DNA from: Actinomyces mediterranea | GTDB lineage: Bacteria; Actinomycetota; Actinomycetes; Actinomycetales; Actinomycetaceae | DNA: 64,000 nucleotides | Reading direction: 5' to 3' | Assembly: GCF_900155595.1 (NCBI RefSeq) | Contig: NZ_FTPB01000004.1 | Coordinates: forward strand, 1,116,001 to 1,180,000 | Shown here: piece by piece, positions 9,043 to 18,310 of the stretch | Position numbering within the stretch: the first letter of the stretch is position 1 | How the letters are laid out: the number at the start of each line of letters is the position of its first letter | Made by a program: the position numbers and the translations under genes | Notes under the pieces: generated by a model | What the model saw: the letters and a program-made list of their open reading frames with translations, nothing else | What the model was told of the DNA's origin: nothing | Database searches by the model: none

Positions 9043-10035
9043 ATGACAACAGCCCCCGTCACCACCAACGGGGGATCCGGGGCCGCGAAAGCCTCCAAGG
9101 CTTCTCGCGGCCCCGGCCGGTCAAAGTCGGCGATCGGCGGGCGTGAGCGCCTAGAGATCGCGGTCCTGTCCGGCCCCGCGATCCTCCTGTTCCTCACATT
9201 CGTCATCTTCCCGGTCGTCATGGCCGCCTACTACGGCTTCTTCAAATGGAAGGGCTACGGAATCCCGACGAACTTCGTCGGATTGCAGAACTACATCACG
9301 ATTCTGACGGACCCGGAGTTCCACGCGGTCCTCGGCCACAACGCCATCATCCTCGTGGCCTCCCTCGTCCTGCAGGGGCCGGTCGCACTGCTCCTGGCAC
9401 TCCTGCTCAATAAGAAGATGAAGGGCCAGTCCATCATCCGCGTCCTCATCTTCATCCCCTACGTCATCTCCGAAGTCATCGCCGGTACCGCATGGTCCCT
9501 GCTGCTGCAGAGCCAGGGCGGCGTCAACCGCCTGCTCAACGACATCGGCCTGGGCTCTTTGGCCACTGACTGGATCGCGAACCCCAAGATCGCCATGGCG
9601 ACCCTCATGGGGATCCTCACCTGGAAATACGTCGGCTTCGCCGTCATCATCTTCCTCGCGGGCATGCAGGGCATCCCCAATGAACTGATGGAAGCGGCGA
9701 AGGTCGACGGCGCCTCCTACTGGCAGATTCAGCGCCGCATCACGATCCCGCTGCTCGGCCCGACCATCCGCATGTGGGCGTTCTTGTCGATCATCGGTTC
9801 GCTCCAACTCTTCGACCTCGTCTACATCATCTGGGGCCAGTACATCGCCTCCACTGCGGGAACCTCCACCATGGCCAGCTACATGGTCATCAACGGTCGC
9901 CTCGCCGGCAACTACGGATACGGCAACGCAGTCGCCGTCGTCGTCTTCTTCATCTCCCTCATCATCGCCCTCACCTACCAACGCTTCGTCCTGCGACGCG
10001 ACACCGAGGGCGCACTCACAGGAGGCGGAAAATGA
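9043..10035 (+). CDS. ABC transporter permease (MalF-like)
   Basis: A 330-residue membrane protein with six predicted helices after a ~45-residue cytosolic Gly/Ala/Lys-rich leader. The EAA loop that contacts the ATPase reads ELMEAAKVDGASYWQIQRRI. It pairs with the next gene, which it overlaps by ATGA, to make the CUT1-type channel. AAGGAG at the end of the preceding gene serves as ribosome site. Likely xylo-oligosaccharide import, powered by an ATPase encoded elsewhere. Confidence 0.92.
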   Translation: MTTAPVTTNGGSGAAKASKASRGPGRSKSAIGGRERLEIAVLSGPAILLFLTFVIFPVVMAAYYGFFKWKGYGIPTNFVGLQNYITILTDPEFHAVLGHNAIILVASLVLQGPVALLLALLLNKKMKGQSIIRVLIFIPYVISEVIAGTAWSLLLQSQGGVNRLLNDIGLGSLATDWIANPKIAMATLMGILTWKYVGFAVIIFLAGMQGIPNELMEAAKVDGASYWQIQRRITIPLLGPTIRMWAFLSIIGSLQLFDLVYIIWGQYIASTAGTSTMASYMVINGRLAGNYGYGNAVAVVVFFISLIIALTYQRFVLRRDTEGALTGGGK

Positions 10036-10895
10036 TCACCGCAATCCGCGAGCGCCGCAAGAACAGCGGCCAGCCCGCCCTCGAGTGGGGCAACCCGGGC
10101 ATCTACTTCGTCGCAGCGGTGACGATCACCGCGATCCTCGCGCCCGTCGTCTACGTCATCATCGGCGGGTTCCGCACGAACTCGCAGATCACTGACAACC
10201 CCGCGGGGCTGCCCAATCCGTGGGTCGTCGAGAACTACTCCGAAGTCCTCGCCAGCCCCGTCTTCTGGCGCCAGATCCTCAACTCGACGATCACCGCGTC
10301 GGCGACGACTATCGGCGTCGTCATCCTCGGCATGATGGCGTCCTTCGTCATCGCCCGCTACCCCTTCAAGGGCCGCGAGGCCATGTACTCCCTGTTCGCC
10401 GCGGGCCTCATGTTCCCCATGACCGTCGCGATCACACCGCTGTACATCCTCATCAAGTCGCTGCACCTGACGAACAATCTGCTCGGCGTCATCCTCCCCG
10501 GCATCGCATTCGCCCTGCCGACGACGGTCATCATCCTCGTGCCATTCCTGCGGACCATCCCCAAGGAACTCGAAGAGGCCGCAGCCCTCGACGGATGCGG
10601 GCGCCTCGGCTTCTTCTGGAAGATCGTCCTGCCGCTGTCCGCCCCCGGCGTTATCACGACGGGCATCCTCGCGTTCATCGGCTCGTGGAACTCCTACATG
10701 CTGCCGCTGTTCGTCCTCTCCGATGAGAAGCTCTTCACGCTGCCGCTCGGCGTTCAGGCCTTCGCATCGCAGTACTCGGTGGACACCGCCCGCGTCCTCG
10801 CATTCACCTCGCTGTCCATGATCCCCGCCCTCGTCTTCTTCTCCCTCTTCGAGCGCCGCATCGTCGGCGGTCTGACGGGAGCGGTGAAGGGATGA
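10032..10895 (+). CDS. ABC transporter permease (MalG-like)
   Basis: 287 residues with six predicted helices; EAA loop KELEEAAALDGCGRLGFFW. The start is the ATG at 10032 (GGAGGCGGAAA upstream, ATGA overlap with the previous gene); the frame is open further upstream, but that part is a shadow of the first permease. It overlaps the GH43 gene by 4 bp, which ties oligosaccharide import to cytosolic hydrolysis. Confidence 0.92.
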   Translation: MITAIRERRKNSGQPALEWGNPGIYFVAAVTITAILAPVVYVIIGGFRTNSQITDNPAGLPNPWVVENYSEVLASPVFWRQILNSTITASATTIGVVILGMMASFVIARYPFKGREAMYSLFAAGLMFPMTVAITPLYILIKSLHLTNNLLGVILPGIAFALPTTVIILVPFLRTIPKELEEAAALDGCGRLGFFWKIVLPLSAPGVITTGILAFIGSWNSYMLPLFVLSDEKLFTLPLGVQAFASQYSVDTARVLAFTSLSMIPALVFFSLFERRIVGGLTGAVKG

Positions 10896-12370
10896 GCGCC
10901 CGCAATCCGATCCTCGCCGGGGCATTCCCCGACCCCTCGGCATGCCAGGTGGGGGACACGACCTACATCGTGAACTCGACCTTCACTTGGCTGCCGGGTC
11001 TGCCGATCCGCGCGAGCCGGGACCTCGAGACCTGGGAGCTCGTCGGCCACGCCCTCACCGAGGACAACTGCGCCGTACTCGACCTCGAACTCGGCGCCGA
11101 GTCGCAGGGGATCTTCGCCCCGACGCTGCGCCACATCCAAGGCCGCTTCGTCCTCGTGTGCACCACCGTCGTCGGAACCACTGAGCGCTCCTTCGTCATG
11201 ACTGCGCCCGAGGCCGCCGGCCCCTGGTCCGAGCCCCGTTTCCTCGCCGGCGCCGGGGGCATCGACCCCGATGTCTTCGAGGACGAGGACGGCCAAGTGT
11301 GGTGGACGGGCACCCGCCTCGCCGCCACCCCCCTGTGGGAACAGCAGACGGAGATCTGGACCCGTCCGGTCGACCTCGATACGGCGACATTCACCGGTGA
11401 GGAAACGGTGATCTGGCACGGCGCCGTCGAAGGCGTCGTCTGGTCGGAGGGCCCCCACATCTACCGCATCGGCGACTGGTACTACCTGCTGACCGCTGAG
11501 GGCGGCACCGCCGAAGAGCACTCCGTGTCCATCGCCCGCGCACCATCCGTGAGGGGGCCGTGGCAGGGCTGCAAGCGCAACCCGATCTTCACCCACCGCA
11601 ACCTGGGGCGCACCTCCGAAGTGCACAATGTCGGCCACGCCGACCTCTTCCAGCGCCCCGACGGATCCTGGTGGGCGGTCATGCTGGGAGTGCGGCTGCG
11701 CGACAATCGTCACCTCCTTGGACGAGAGACCTTCCTCGCCCCCGTCTCCTGGGAAGACGAGTGGCCGGTCATCGCCCCCGGATGCGGCAGGCTCCCCGCA
11801 GCGATCGACACAGCGCCCGACATCGCGGCCGATCAGCGCTCACTTGCCGTCGCCTCCGACACCCCCGCACCGCTCGCATCATGCGAGATGACGCCGGGCG
11901 AGTTCGCCGAGCGTGCACTCAAGCCCGTCGGAGCGGACTGGGTGGGCGACGAGGCCCGCTCCTTCAGGGGAGTGCGCGCCGCCGACTGGCATGCGGGCAT
12001 CTCCATCGACGCCCATGCCCTGGCCGAAGCACTCACCGGTATCGGCATCGTTCAGGACGCGCACAACTGGCTGCGCCTGCGCCTGGGGGACGGGGTCGTC
12101 CTCGTCGATGTCACCGTCACGGGCGCCACCACCACCCGCATCCTTGCGGCACCGACTCCGGGGGAGCGCTTGTGGCTGCGCCTCGCCGACCTGTCAGTCG
12201 AGGTCGGATGCGGAAGCGAGGACGGACGCGGCGAGGGGATCATTCTCGACGCCGAATGGCTGTCCACAGAAGCGGCCGGCGGATTCACCGGATGCCTCCT
12301 CGGCGTGTGGGCTTCCAATGCGGACGCCTGCACCTCACCCCTTCGCCTGATAGGCACTGAACTGGGCTGA
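10892..12370 (+). CDS. GH43 beta-xylosidase / alpha-L-arabinofuranosidase
   Basis: A cytosolic 492-residue enzyme without signal peptide. The five-bladed propeller begins NPILAGAFPDPSACQVGD, which holds the catalytic base Asp; GGIDPDVFEDEDG holds the pKa-modulating Asp and WSEGPHIY the acid Glu. A C-terminal ~180-residue beta-sandwich is as in the long GH43 beta-xylosidases. It removes xylose (or arabinose) from the non-reducing end of imported oligosaccharides. It overlaps the permease gene upstream. Xylosidase versus arabinofuranosidase specificity cannot be read from sequence. Confidence 0.92.
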   Translation: MSARNPILAGAFPDPSACQVGDTTYIVNSTFTWLPGLPIRASRDLETWELVGHALTEDNCAVLDLELGAESQGIFAPTLRHIQGRFVLVCTTVVGTTERSFVMTAPEAAGPWSEPRFLAGAGGIDPDVFEDEDGQVWWTGTRLAATPLWEQQTEIWTRPVDLDTATFTGEETVIWHGAVEGVVWSEGPHIYRIGDWYYLLTAEGGTAEEHSVSIARAPSVRGPWQGCKRNPIFTHRNLGRTSEVHNVGHADLFQRPDGSWWAVMLGVRLRDNRHLLGRETFLAPVSWEDEWPVIAPGCGRLPAAIDTAPDIAADQRSLAVASDTPAPLASCEMTPGEFAERALKPVGADWVGDEARSFRGVRAADWHAGISIDAHALAEALTGIGIVQDAHNWLRLRLGDGVVLVDVTVTGATTTRILAAPTPGERLWLRLADLSVEVGCGSEDGRGEGIILDAEWLSTEAAGGFTGCLLGVWASNADACTSPLRLIGTELG

Positions 12371-12394
12371 TAGCCCATCCACTCTGGAGAACCC

Positions 12395-14719
12395 ATGTAT
12401 CGCTGGAATAACCCGGAACTGTCCGCCGCTGAGCGCGCCGATGCGCTCATGGCGCAGATGAGCCTCAACGAGAAGATCCACCAGCTCGGCTCCTACTGGC
12501 TGCGCAACGAAGACGAGGCCGTCCCCGCGCCCGAGCCCACCGACCACTCCCACGAAGTCGCCCCCATGGAGGACGCGTTCAAGACGGACAGCCTCACATG
12601 GGAGGAGGCCGCAGATAACGGCCTGGGCCACATCACCCGCATCTGGGGGACCGACCCCCTCGAAGTGGATGAGGGCGCAGAAAAGCTCATCTCCTTGCAA
12701 AACGATGTCCGCTCGCGCAATGCCTTCGGCATTCCGGCGATCGTTCACGAGGAATGCCTGACCGGATTCACCGCCTATCGCGCCACCGTCTACCCGGCGG
12801 CGATCGCCTGGGGAGCGAGCTGGGATCCGCAGCTCATCGCCGAAATGGCATCGCGCATCGGCGAGGACATGGCCTCGCTCGGCATCCACCAGGGACTGTC
12901 CCCCCTCCTCGACGTCGTCCGCGACTACAGGTGGGGCCGAGTCGAAGAGACCTGCGGGGAAGACCCCTACCTCGTCGGATCACTCGGCACCGCCTACGTT
13001 CGCGGACTGCAGTCGAAGGGCGTGATGGCGACACTCAAGCACTTCGTCGCATACCCGGCCTCTCGGGGCGGGCGCAACCACGCGCCGGTGTCCATGGGGC
13101 CGCGCGAACTCGAAGACGTCATGCTGCCCCCCTTCGAAATGGCAGTGCGTGAAGGAGACGTCGCCTCCGTCATGAACTCCTACTCCGACATCGACGGAGT
13201 ACCCGCAGGGGCATCACGCCACCTCCTCACCGAGGTCCTCAGGGATCGATGGGGATTCGACGGGACCGTCGTCTCCGACTACTGGTCGGTCCGCTTCTTG
13301 CAGAAGATGCACCGCATCGCCGCCGACAATGTCGAGGCGGGTGCCCTGGCGGTGCGGGCGGGCCTCGACGTGGAACTGCCGGAGACGACCTGCTACCACT
13401 ACCTCGCCGAGGCGGTGGACAGGGGTCTTATCACCGAGGAGGAGATCAACACCGCGGTGCGCCGCGTCCTCGTGCAGAAGGCCCAGCTCGGTCTGCTCGA
13501 CGCCGACTGGGAGCCGACGTCCGATGCGACTCGCAACCTCGACTCAGCCGACAACCGCGATGTGGCGCGCCGACTCGCGGAAGGCTCCATCACGCTGCTT
13601 GCCAACGACGGGACGCTGCCGCTGGCGCGCGACAAGAAACTCGCCGTCATCGGCCCCGTGTGGTCCGAGATCCGCTCCTTCATGGGCTGCTACGCCTTCC
13701 CGAATCATGTGCTCTCCCGCTTCGCCGACCGGGGTACCGGCCTCGACATCACGGGCCTTCAGGAAGCGCTCGCAGGGATCAGCGACGAGGACGCCGCTTT
13801 CGTCCACGGGACCGGATTCATGGCGGGCACCGATGAGGACATCGCGCAAGCCGTGGAGGCGGCCCGTAATGCGGAGATCGCCGTCGTCACCGTCGGCGAC
13901 ATCGCAGGCATGTTCGGCGGCGGCACCTCCGGCGAGGGCTGCGACGTGGCGAATCTGGATCTGCCAGGGCGCCAGGGCGAACTCCTCGACGCCGTCCTCG
14001 ACACGGGGACGCCGACGGTGGTCGTCCTCGTCACGGGACGCCCCTACGCGGTCGGCGCCTACGCGGATCGCTGCGCGGCGATGATTCAGGCCTTCATGCC
14101 GGGTGTGGAAGGTGCGGGCGCAATCGCCCGTGTCCTGTCGGGCGAAGTCAACCCGTCGGGCCATCTGCCCGTCGCATTGCCCAACACACCGGGTGGACAG
14201 CCCGGCACCTACCTGGTGCCGCCGCTGGCCTGGGAATCCGAGGGGATCTCGAATATCGATCCGCGCCCGGCATTCCCCTTCGGGCACGGCCTGTCATACA
14301 CCCGTTTCACCTACTCAAACCCGCAGGCGTCCGCGGCGTCGATCCCGCTCGACGGCAGCGTCGACTACTCGGTGACGGTGCGCAACGAGGGCGAACGCGC
14401 GGGCGACGAAGTCGTCCAACTGTACGCGGCAGACCCGGTCGGTGAAGTCGTGCGCCCCCTCAAGCAGCTCATCGGCTTCGCGAAGGTGCACCTCGAACCC
14501 GGTGAGGCGGCTCGCATCACCTTCACCGTCCACGCCGATCGTTTCTCCTTCACCGGGGTCGACATGCAGCGCATCGTCGAGGGAGGACGAATCGAACTAT
14601 CCGCGGGATCCTCTTCGGAGGATCGACTCGCTCCGACGCCCGTCGACATTGAATCAGGGCGCCGCATCGTCACCGAGGGCCGTGTCCTGACCACCCCGGT
14701 GACTGTCGAAGCACTGTGA
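12395..14719 (+). CDS. GH3 beta-xylosidase/beta-glucosidase, cytosolic
   Basis: 774 residues, no signal peptide. The N-terminal (alpha/beta)8 domain contains KHFVAYPASRGGRNHAPV (substrate binding) and TVVSDYWSV, where Asp295 is the expected nucleophile. An alpha/beta sandwich domain follows (GTSGEGCDVANLDLPGRQ) and a C-terminal fibronectin-III-like domain closes the chain (PFGHGLSYTRFTYS). GGAG precedes the ATG. Role: exo-hydrolysis of xylo- or mixed oligosaccharides beside the GH43 enzyme. The SDY in place of the usual SDW is seen in several GH3 members and does not remove the nucleophile. Confidence 0.92.
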   Translation: MYRWNNPELSAAERADALMAQMSLNEKIHQLGSYWLRNEDEAVPAPEPTDHSHEVAPMEDAFKTDSLTWEEAADNGLGHITRIWGTDPLEVDEGAEKLISLQNDVRSRNAFGIPAIVHEECLTGFTAYRATVYPAAIAWGASWDPQLIAEMASRIGEDMASLGIHQGLSPLLDVVRDYRWGRVEETCGEDPYLVGSLGTAYVRGLQSKGVMATLKHFVAYPASRGGRNHAPVSMGPRELEDVMLPPFEMAVREGDVASVMNSYSDIDGVPAGASRHLLTEVLRDRWGFDGTVVSDYWSVRFLQKMHRIAADNVEAGALAVRAGLDVELPETTCYHYLAEAVDRGLITEEEINTAVRRVLVQKAQLGLLDADWEPTSDATRNLDSADNRDVARRLAEGSITLLANDGTLPLARDKKLAVIGPVWSEIRSFMGCYAFPNHVLSRFADRGTGLDITGLQEALAGISDEDAAFVHGTGFMAGTDEDIAQAVEAARNAEIAVVTVGDIAGMFGGGTSGEGCDVANLDLPGRQGELLDAVLDTGTPTVVVLVTGRPYAVGAYADRCAAMIQAFMPGVEGAGAIARVLSGEVNPSGHLPVALPNTPGGQPGTYLVPPLAWESEGISNIDPRPAFPFGHGLSYTRFTYSNPQASAASIPLDGSVDYSVTVRNEGERAGDEVVQLYAADPVGEVVRPLKQLIGFAKVHLEPGEAARITFTVHADRFSFTGVDMQRIVEGGRIELSAGSSSEDRLAPTPVDIESGRRIVTEGRVLTTPVTVEAL

Positions 14720-14727
14720 CGACGGGA

Positions 14728-14757
14728 GTCGGTGGGCGGCCGTATCCGCCCGCCGAC
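14728..14757 (+). other. Intercistronic hairpin
   Basis: GTCGGTGGGCGG (14728-14739) pairs with CCGCCCGCCGAC (14746-14757), one G-T pair, 6-nt loop. There is no T-run, so it is more likely an mRNA processing or stability element between GH3 and esterase genes than a terminator. Confidence 0.4.
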
Positions 14758-14783
14758 GCCCGGACACCTACTAGGGAGGCCCT

Positions 14784-15800
14784 ATGGCAACGCGATACGA
14801 CATGGACCTCGACGAACTCATCGGCTACAAGCCCGAGCTCGTCGAACCCGACGACTTTGACGCCTTCTGGGCGCAGACCCTGGCAGACAATCCATTCGAC
14901 CAGCAGGCGGTGACCGTCGTCGAGGCGGACACACCGCTTGAGACGCTGCGCGTATGGGACGTGACCTTCCCCGGATACGGTTCCGACCCGATCAAGGCGT
15001 GGCTCACCGTGCCCGCCGCAGCATCGGGCCCCCTGGCGACCATCGTCCAATACCAGGGGTATGGGGGCGGGCGCGGACTGGCCACCGACCACCTCGACTG
15101 GGCGAGCGCCGGGTTCGCGCACGTGTTCATGGACTCGCGCGGACAGGGCGGAACCTGGGGCAGCGGGGGAGCGACCCCCGACCCGCATGCCAGCGGGAGC
15201 GCCGACCAGGGCTTCATGACTCGCGGCATTGAGGATCCGCGCGACCACTACTACCGCCGTCTCTACGTCGATGCGCATCACGCGGTCGAGGCCGCAGCGG
15301 TGCTTCCCCAGGTCGACGCCGACAAGATCATTGTCACCGGAGGCTCGCAGGGCGGGGCGATGACGATCGCCGCCGCCGCACTCAACCCCCGCGTCATCGG
15401 CGCGATGCCGGACGTGCCCTTCATGAATCACTTCCGGCGCTCCGTCGGACTGACCGAGGGCACCCCCTATGACGAGATCGTCCGCTACCTCGCGGTGTTC
15501 AGGGACCGGTGCGACACGGTGTTCCACACCCTGTCCTACTTCGACGGCGTGCTCCTGGGCAGGCGCGCCGACGTCCCCGCGCTGTTCTCCACCGCGCTGC
15601 TCGACACAGTGTGCCCGCCGTCGTCGGTCTTCGCGGCGCGCAACTGGTGGGGGGCGGCCTCGCACACCGGCGTGCCCCAGCCGCGCATCGAGGTGTACGA
15701 GTTCAACAACCATGAGGGCGGTGGCGCCTACCAGTGGCTCAAGCAGGTCGATTGGGCGCGCTCCCTGCTCGCATCGAATACCCCGCAGGCGCACGCGTGA
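14784..15800 (+). CDS. axe: Acetyl xylan esterase / cephalosporin-C deacetylase family
   Basis: A 338-residue cytosolic alpha/beta hydrolase of the AXE1 (CE7) family. Features: QYQGYGGG with the oxyanion Tyr, the RGQGG motif (DSRGQGGTWG), the nucleophile elbow GGSQGG with Ser188, and a C-terminal His in NNHEGG. It removes acetyl groups from imported acetylated xylo-oligosaccharides so that the neighbouring xylosidases can act. GGGAGG precedes the ATG. Its stop overlaps the next gene as GTGA. Confidence 0.93.
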   Translation: MATRYDMDLDELIGYKPELVEPDDFDAFWAQTLADNPFDQQAVTVVEADTPLETLRVWDVTFPGYGSDPIKAWLTVPAAASGPLATIVQYQGYGGGRGLATDHLDWASAGFAHVFMDSRGQGGTWGSGGATPDPHASGSADQGFMTRGIEDPRDHYYRRLYVDAHHAVEAAAVLPQVDADKIIVTGGSQGGAMTIAAAALNPRVIGAMPDVPFMNHFRRSVGLTEGTPYDEIVRYLAVFRDRCDTVFHTLSYFDGVLLGRRADVPALFSTALLDTVCPPSSVFAARNWWGAASHTGVPQPRIEVYEFNNHEGGGAYQWLKQVDWARSLLASNTPQAHA

Positions 15801-16879
15801 ACGGTCCCGTTTCCTTCGCCATCATTGGAGCAGGATGGCGTTCGGAGTTCTTCTTGAGGCTCGCGGCCGCCGCTCCCGAGCGGTTGGACGTCACGGGCGT
15901 CCTCGTGCGCCGACCCGAAGCGGCCGAACGCCTGCGCAACGCCTGGGCAGTCCCCACCGTCTCCACCATCGACGAGCTACTCGCCCCTGCCCCCGAATTC
16001 GTCATCGCCGCAGTGTCATGGCCCTCCATGCCCGGCGTGGTCGCCGAACTCGTCGACCGTGGTGTGAAGGTCCTCGCCGAGACGCCTCCGGCGCCCGATG
16101 CGGACGGGCTTCGCGCACTGTGGAACACAGTCGGGGACTCCGACCTCGTGCAGGTCGGCGAGCAGTACATGCTGATGCCCGGGCACGCCAGCCGCAAGAC
16201 AGTATGCGACCTCGGGGTGATCGGGGAGCCGACCTTCGTCGAAGTCGCCTCCACTCACCTGTACCACGCGACCTCTATGATGCGTGCTTTCCTTCGAGCA
16301 GGATTCGGCCCGGTCCGCGTCAACGCGCGCACCTTCTCGGCCCCACTCATCGACCCGCTGAGTTTCACCGGGTGGGACGCTGGGGCGTCGCCGCGCGAGA
16401 TGAAAACGACCGTCGCGACCCTCGATTTCGGAGACTCGCGCACCGGCCTGTACCAATTCGTCGACAACCAATGGTGGAACCCCCTCCTATCCAGGAGGAT
16501 CCTCATCCGCGGCACCCGCGGAGAGATTACTGACGATGAGGTCACCCGTCTCACCGACGAGGGCGTCGTCCGCTCGCCCCTGTCCTACCGCAGGCTCGGC
16601 GTCGACATGAACCTCGAGGGCAATGAACTCGACACCGTGTCCTTCGACGGGCGGATCATCTACTCCAATGCATGGAGGGGCGCCGCCTTCTCCGAAGACG
16701 ACCTCGCCGTCGCCGACCTCCTCGAAGCAGCGGGAGCCTGGGCGAGGGGGGAGGCCTCGGGCCCCTACAGCCTCGCCGACGCCTGCCAGGATCACCTCCT
16801 GGGACTTGCCATCGAGGAATCCGCCCGCATGGGAGCGGATGTCCTCACTTCGATCGAATCGTGGGCCGAGACGGCCTGA
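15797..16879 (+). CDS. Gfo/Idh/MocA family oxidoreductase
   Basis: 360 residues from a GTG overlapping the esterase stop. A Rossmann domain starts FAIIGAGWRSEFF (dinucleotide loop) and a C-terminal alpha/beta sheet domain follows. The usual EKP motif, whose Lys is catalytic in many members, reads AETPPAPDADG here, so Lys is replaced. This ETPPA variant may use other residues or act on a different substrate class. Position between the esterase and GH10 suggests oxidation, reduction or epimerisation of a xylan-derived sugar (for example a uronic acid side group). The substrate is unknown. Confidence 0.85.
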   Translation: MNGPVSFAIIGAGWRSEFFLRLAAAAPERLDVTGVLVRRPEAAERLRNAWAVPTVSTIDELLAPAPEFVIAAVSWPSMPGVVAELVDRGVKVLAETPPAPDADGLRALWNTVGDSDLVQVGEQYMLMPGHASRKTVCDLGVIGEPTFVEVASTHLYHATSMMRAFLRAGFGPVRVNARTFSAPLIDPLSFTGWDAGASPREMKTTVATLDFGDSRTGLYQFVDNQWWNPLLSRRILIRGTRGEITDDEVTRLTDEGVVRSPLSYRRLGVDMNLEGNELDTVSFDGRIIYSNAWRGAAFSEDDLAVADLLEAAGAWARGEASGPYSLADACQDHLLGLAIEESARMGADVLTSIESWAETA

Positions 16880-16901
16880 CACCCTACCGGAAGGACGCGC
16901 A

Positions 16902-18188
16902 ATGGAGCGCATCGGAATCACCCTGCCCCCAGCCCTCGCACACCGTGATGCGGGCTCAGTCCTCACCCTCGTCGATGACTCCGGTCGCCCCCTGGCGAAC
17001 CGCTCCGTCACCGTGGAACAGCGCTCCCACGCCTTCGGATTCGGCAATATCGGATTCGATTTCATCGGCCTCGCCAATGGGGAGGAGTCGGCCGACCCGG
17101 ACAGTCCCTTCGGCGGCGCCTCGCCCGCACAGGCGGCCGCCCTCGTCGACCGCTTCTTCGACATCTTCAACATGGCGACTCTTCCCTTCTATTGGGGCGG
17201 TTTCGAACCCGAACGCGCAAAGCCGGACACCCAGCGCCTCCTGCGCACCGCCGCGTGGATCCGAGCCCACGGCGCTACCCCTAAGGGCCATCCCCTCGCC
17301 TGGCACACCCTCGCCCCGAAGTGGCTCCTCGACCTCGACGTCGACGGGATCGAAGAGGCCGTGCGCTCGCGGATCACACGGGACGTCACCGACTTCACCG
17401 GCGTCGTCGACATGTGGGATGCGATCAACGAGGTCGTCATCATGCCGGTCTTCGACAAGGAGGACAACGGTCTGACCCGCCTGTGCCAGAAACTCGGCCG
17501 CGTGGAGACGATCCGCCTCGCATTCGAGACCGCCCGCGAGGCGAACCCGGATGCGATGCTCCTGCTCAACGACTTCAACATGTCCCCCGCCTACGAGCAC
17601 CTCATCGAGGAGTGCCTCGAGGCCGGGATCAAGATCGACGCGATCGGCCTGCAGAGCCACATGCACCAGGGCTACTGGGGCGAGGAGAAGACCTTCGCAG
17701 TCCTCGAGCGCTTCGCCCGTTTCGGACTGCCGCTGCACATGACCGAGACGACGCTTCTATCCGGGCACCTCATGCCGCCCGAGATCGTCGACCTCAACGA
17801 CTATCAGATCCCGCAGTGGCCCTCCACGCCCGAGGGGTTGGAGCGCCAGGCCGACGAGATCGTCCGCCACTACACGACTCTGATGAGTCACGAGGCCGTC
17901 GACGCCATCACCTACTGGGGATTCACCGACGCCGGAGCGTGGCTCGGAGCACCCGTCGGACTGGTCTACTCCGATGGCACGCCGAAGCCGTCGTATTACT
18001 CGCTGCGCAACCTCGTCAAGGGCCAGTGGTGGGTGGAGCCCACCCGTGCGAGCACCGACGACAACGGTCGCCTGGAGCTTACGGGCATGGCCGGTGAGTA
18101 CGAGGTCCGCTGTGACGAAGCAACAGGGGCCGTGGCCTTGAACGGTGATGCCGCCGACGCCCTCACGGTGACGCTGTCGCAGGAATAA
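16902..18188 (+). CDS. GH10 endo-beta-1,4-xylanase, apparently cytosolic
   Basis: 428 residues. No signal peptide: the chain begins with a short beta-rich segment (about residues 1-60) and then a GH10 barrel. The acid/base Glu177 is in DAINEVV and the nucleophile Glu282 in HMTETTL. KGHPLAWH is the substrate-binding motif of the family. The start ATG has GGAAGG upstream; the frame is open upstream but overlaps the previous gene. Cytosolic GH10 enzymes in other bacteria cut short, often substituted xylo-oligosaccharides, which fits an operon with importer, esterase and xylosidases. Confidence 0.9.
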   Translation: MERIGITLPPALAHRDAGSVLTLVDDSGRPLANRSVTVEQRSHAFGFGNIGFDFIGLANGEESADPDSPFGGASPAQAAALVDRFFDIFNMATLPFYWGGFEPERAKPDTQRLLRTAAWIRAHGATPKGHPLAWHTLAPKWLLDLDVDGIEEAVRSRITRDVTDFTGVVDMWDAINEVVIMPVFDKEDNGLTRLCQKLGRVETIRLAFETAREANPDAMLLLNDFNMSPAYEHLIEECLEAGIKIDAIGLQSHMHQGYWGEEKTFAVLERFARFGLPLHMTETTLLSGHLMPPEIVDLNDYQIPQWPSTPEGLERQADEIVRHYTTLMSHEAVDAITYWGFTDAGAWLGAPVGLVYSDGTPKPSYYSLRNLVKGQWWVEPTRASTDDNGRLELTGMAGEYEVRCDEATGAVALNGDAADALTVTLSQE

Positions 18189-18232
18189 CCCGACTTCCCG
18201 ACCACATCGCTACGAAGGATCGCCCAGCAGGA

Positions 18233-18250
18233 GGGGACGGAGTCGTCCCC
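18233..18250 (+). other. Hairpin before the secreted xylanase gene
   Basis: GGGGACG-GAGT-CGTCCCC, 7-bp perfect stem with 4-nt loop and no T-run, in the 122-bp gap between the two GH10 genes. It may weaken read-through into the secreted enzyme or protect the upstream mRNA. Confidence 0.35.
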
Positions 18251-18310
18251 CGTGCCGCTGTCAGTCAATGCTGATGAATCGGTCTGCGGGCCCTACCCGA
18301 AAGGAAACCC

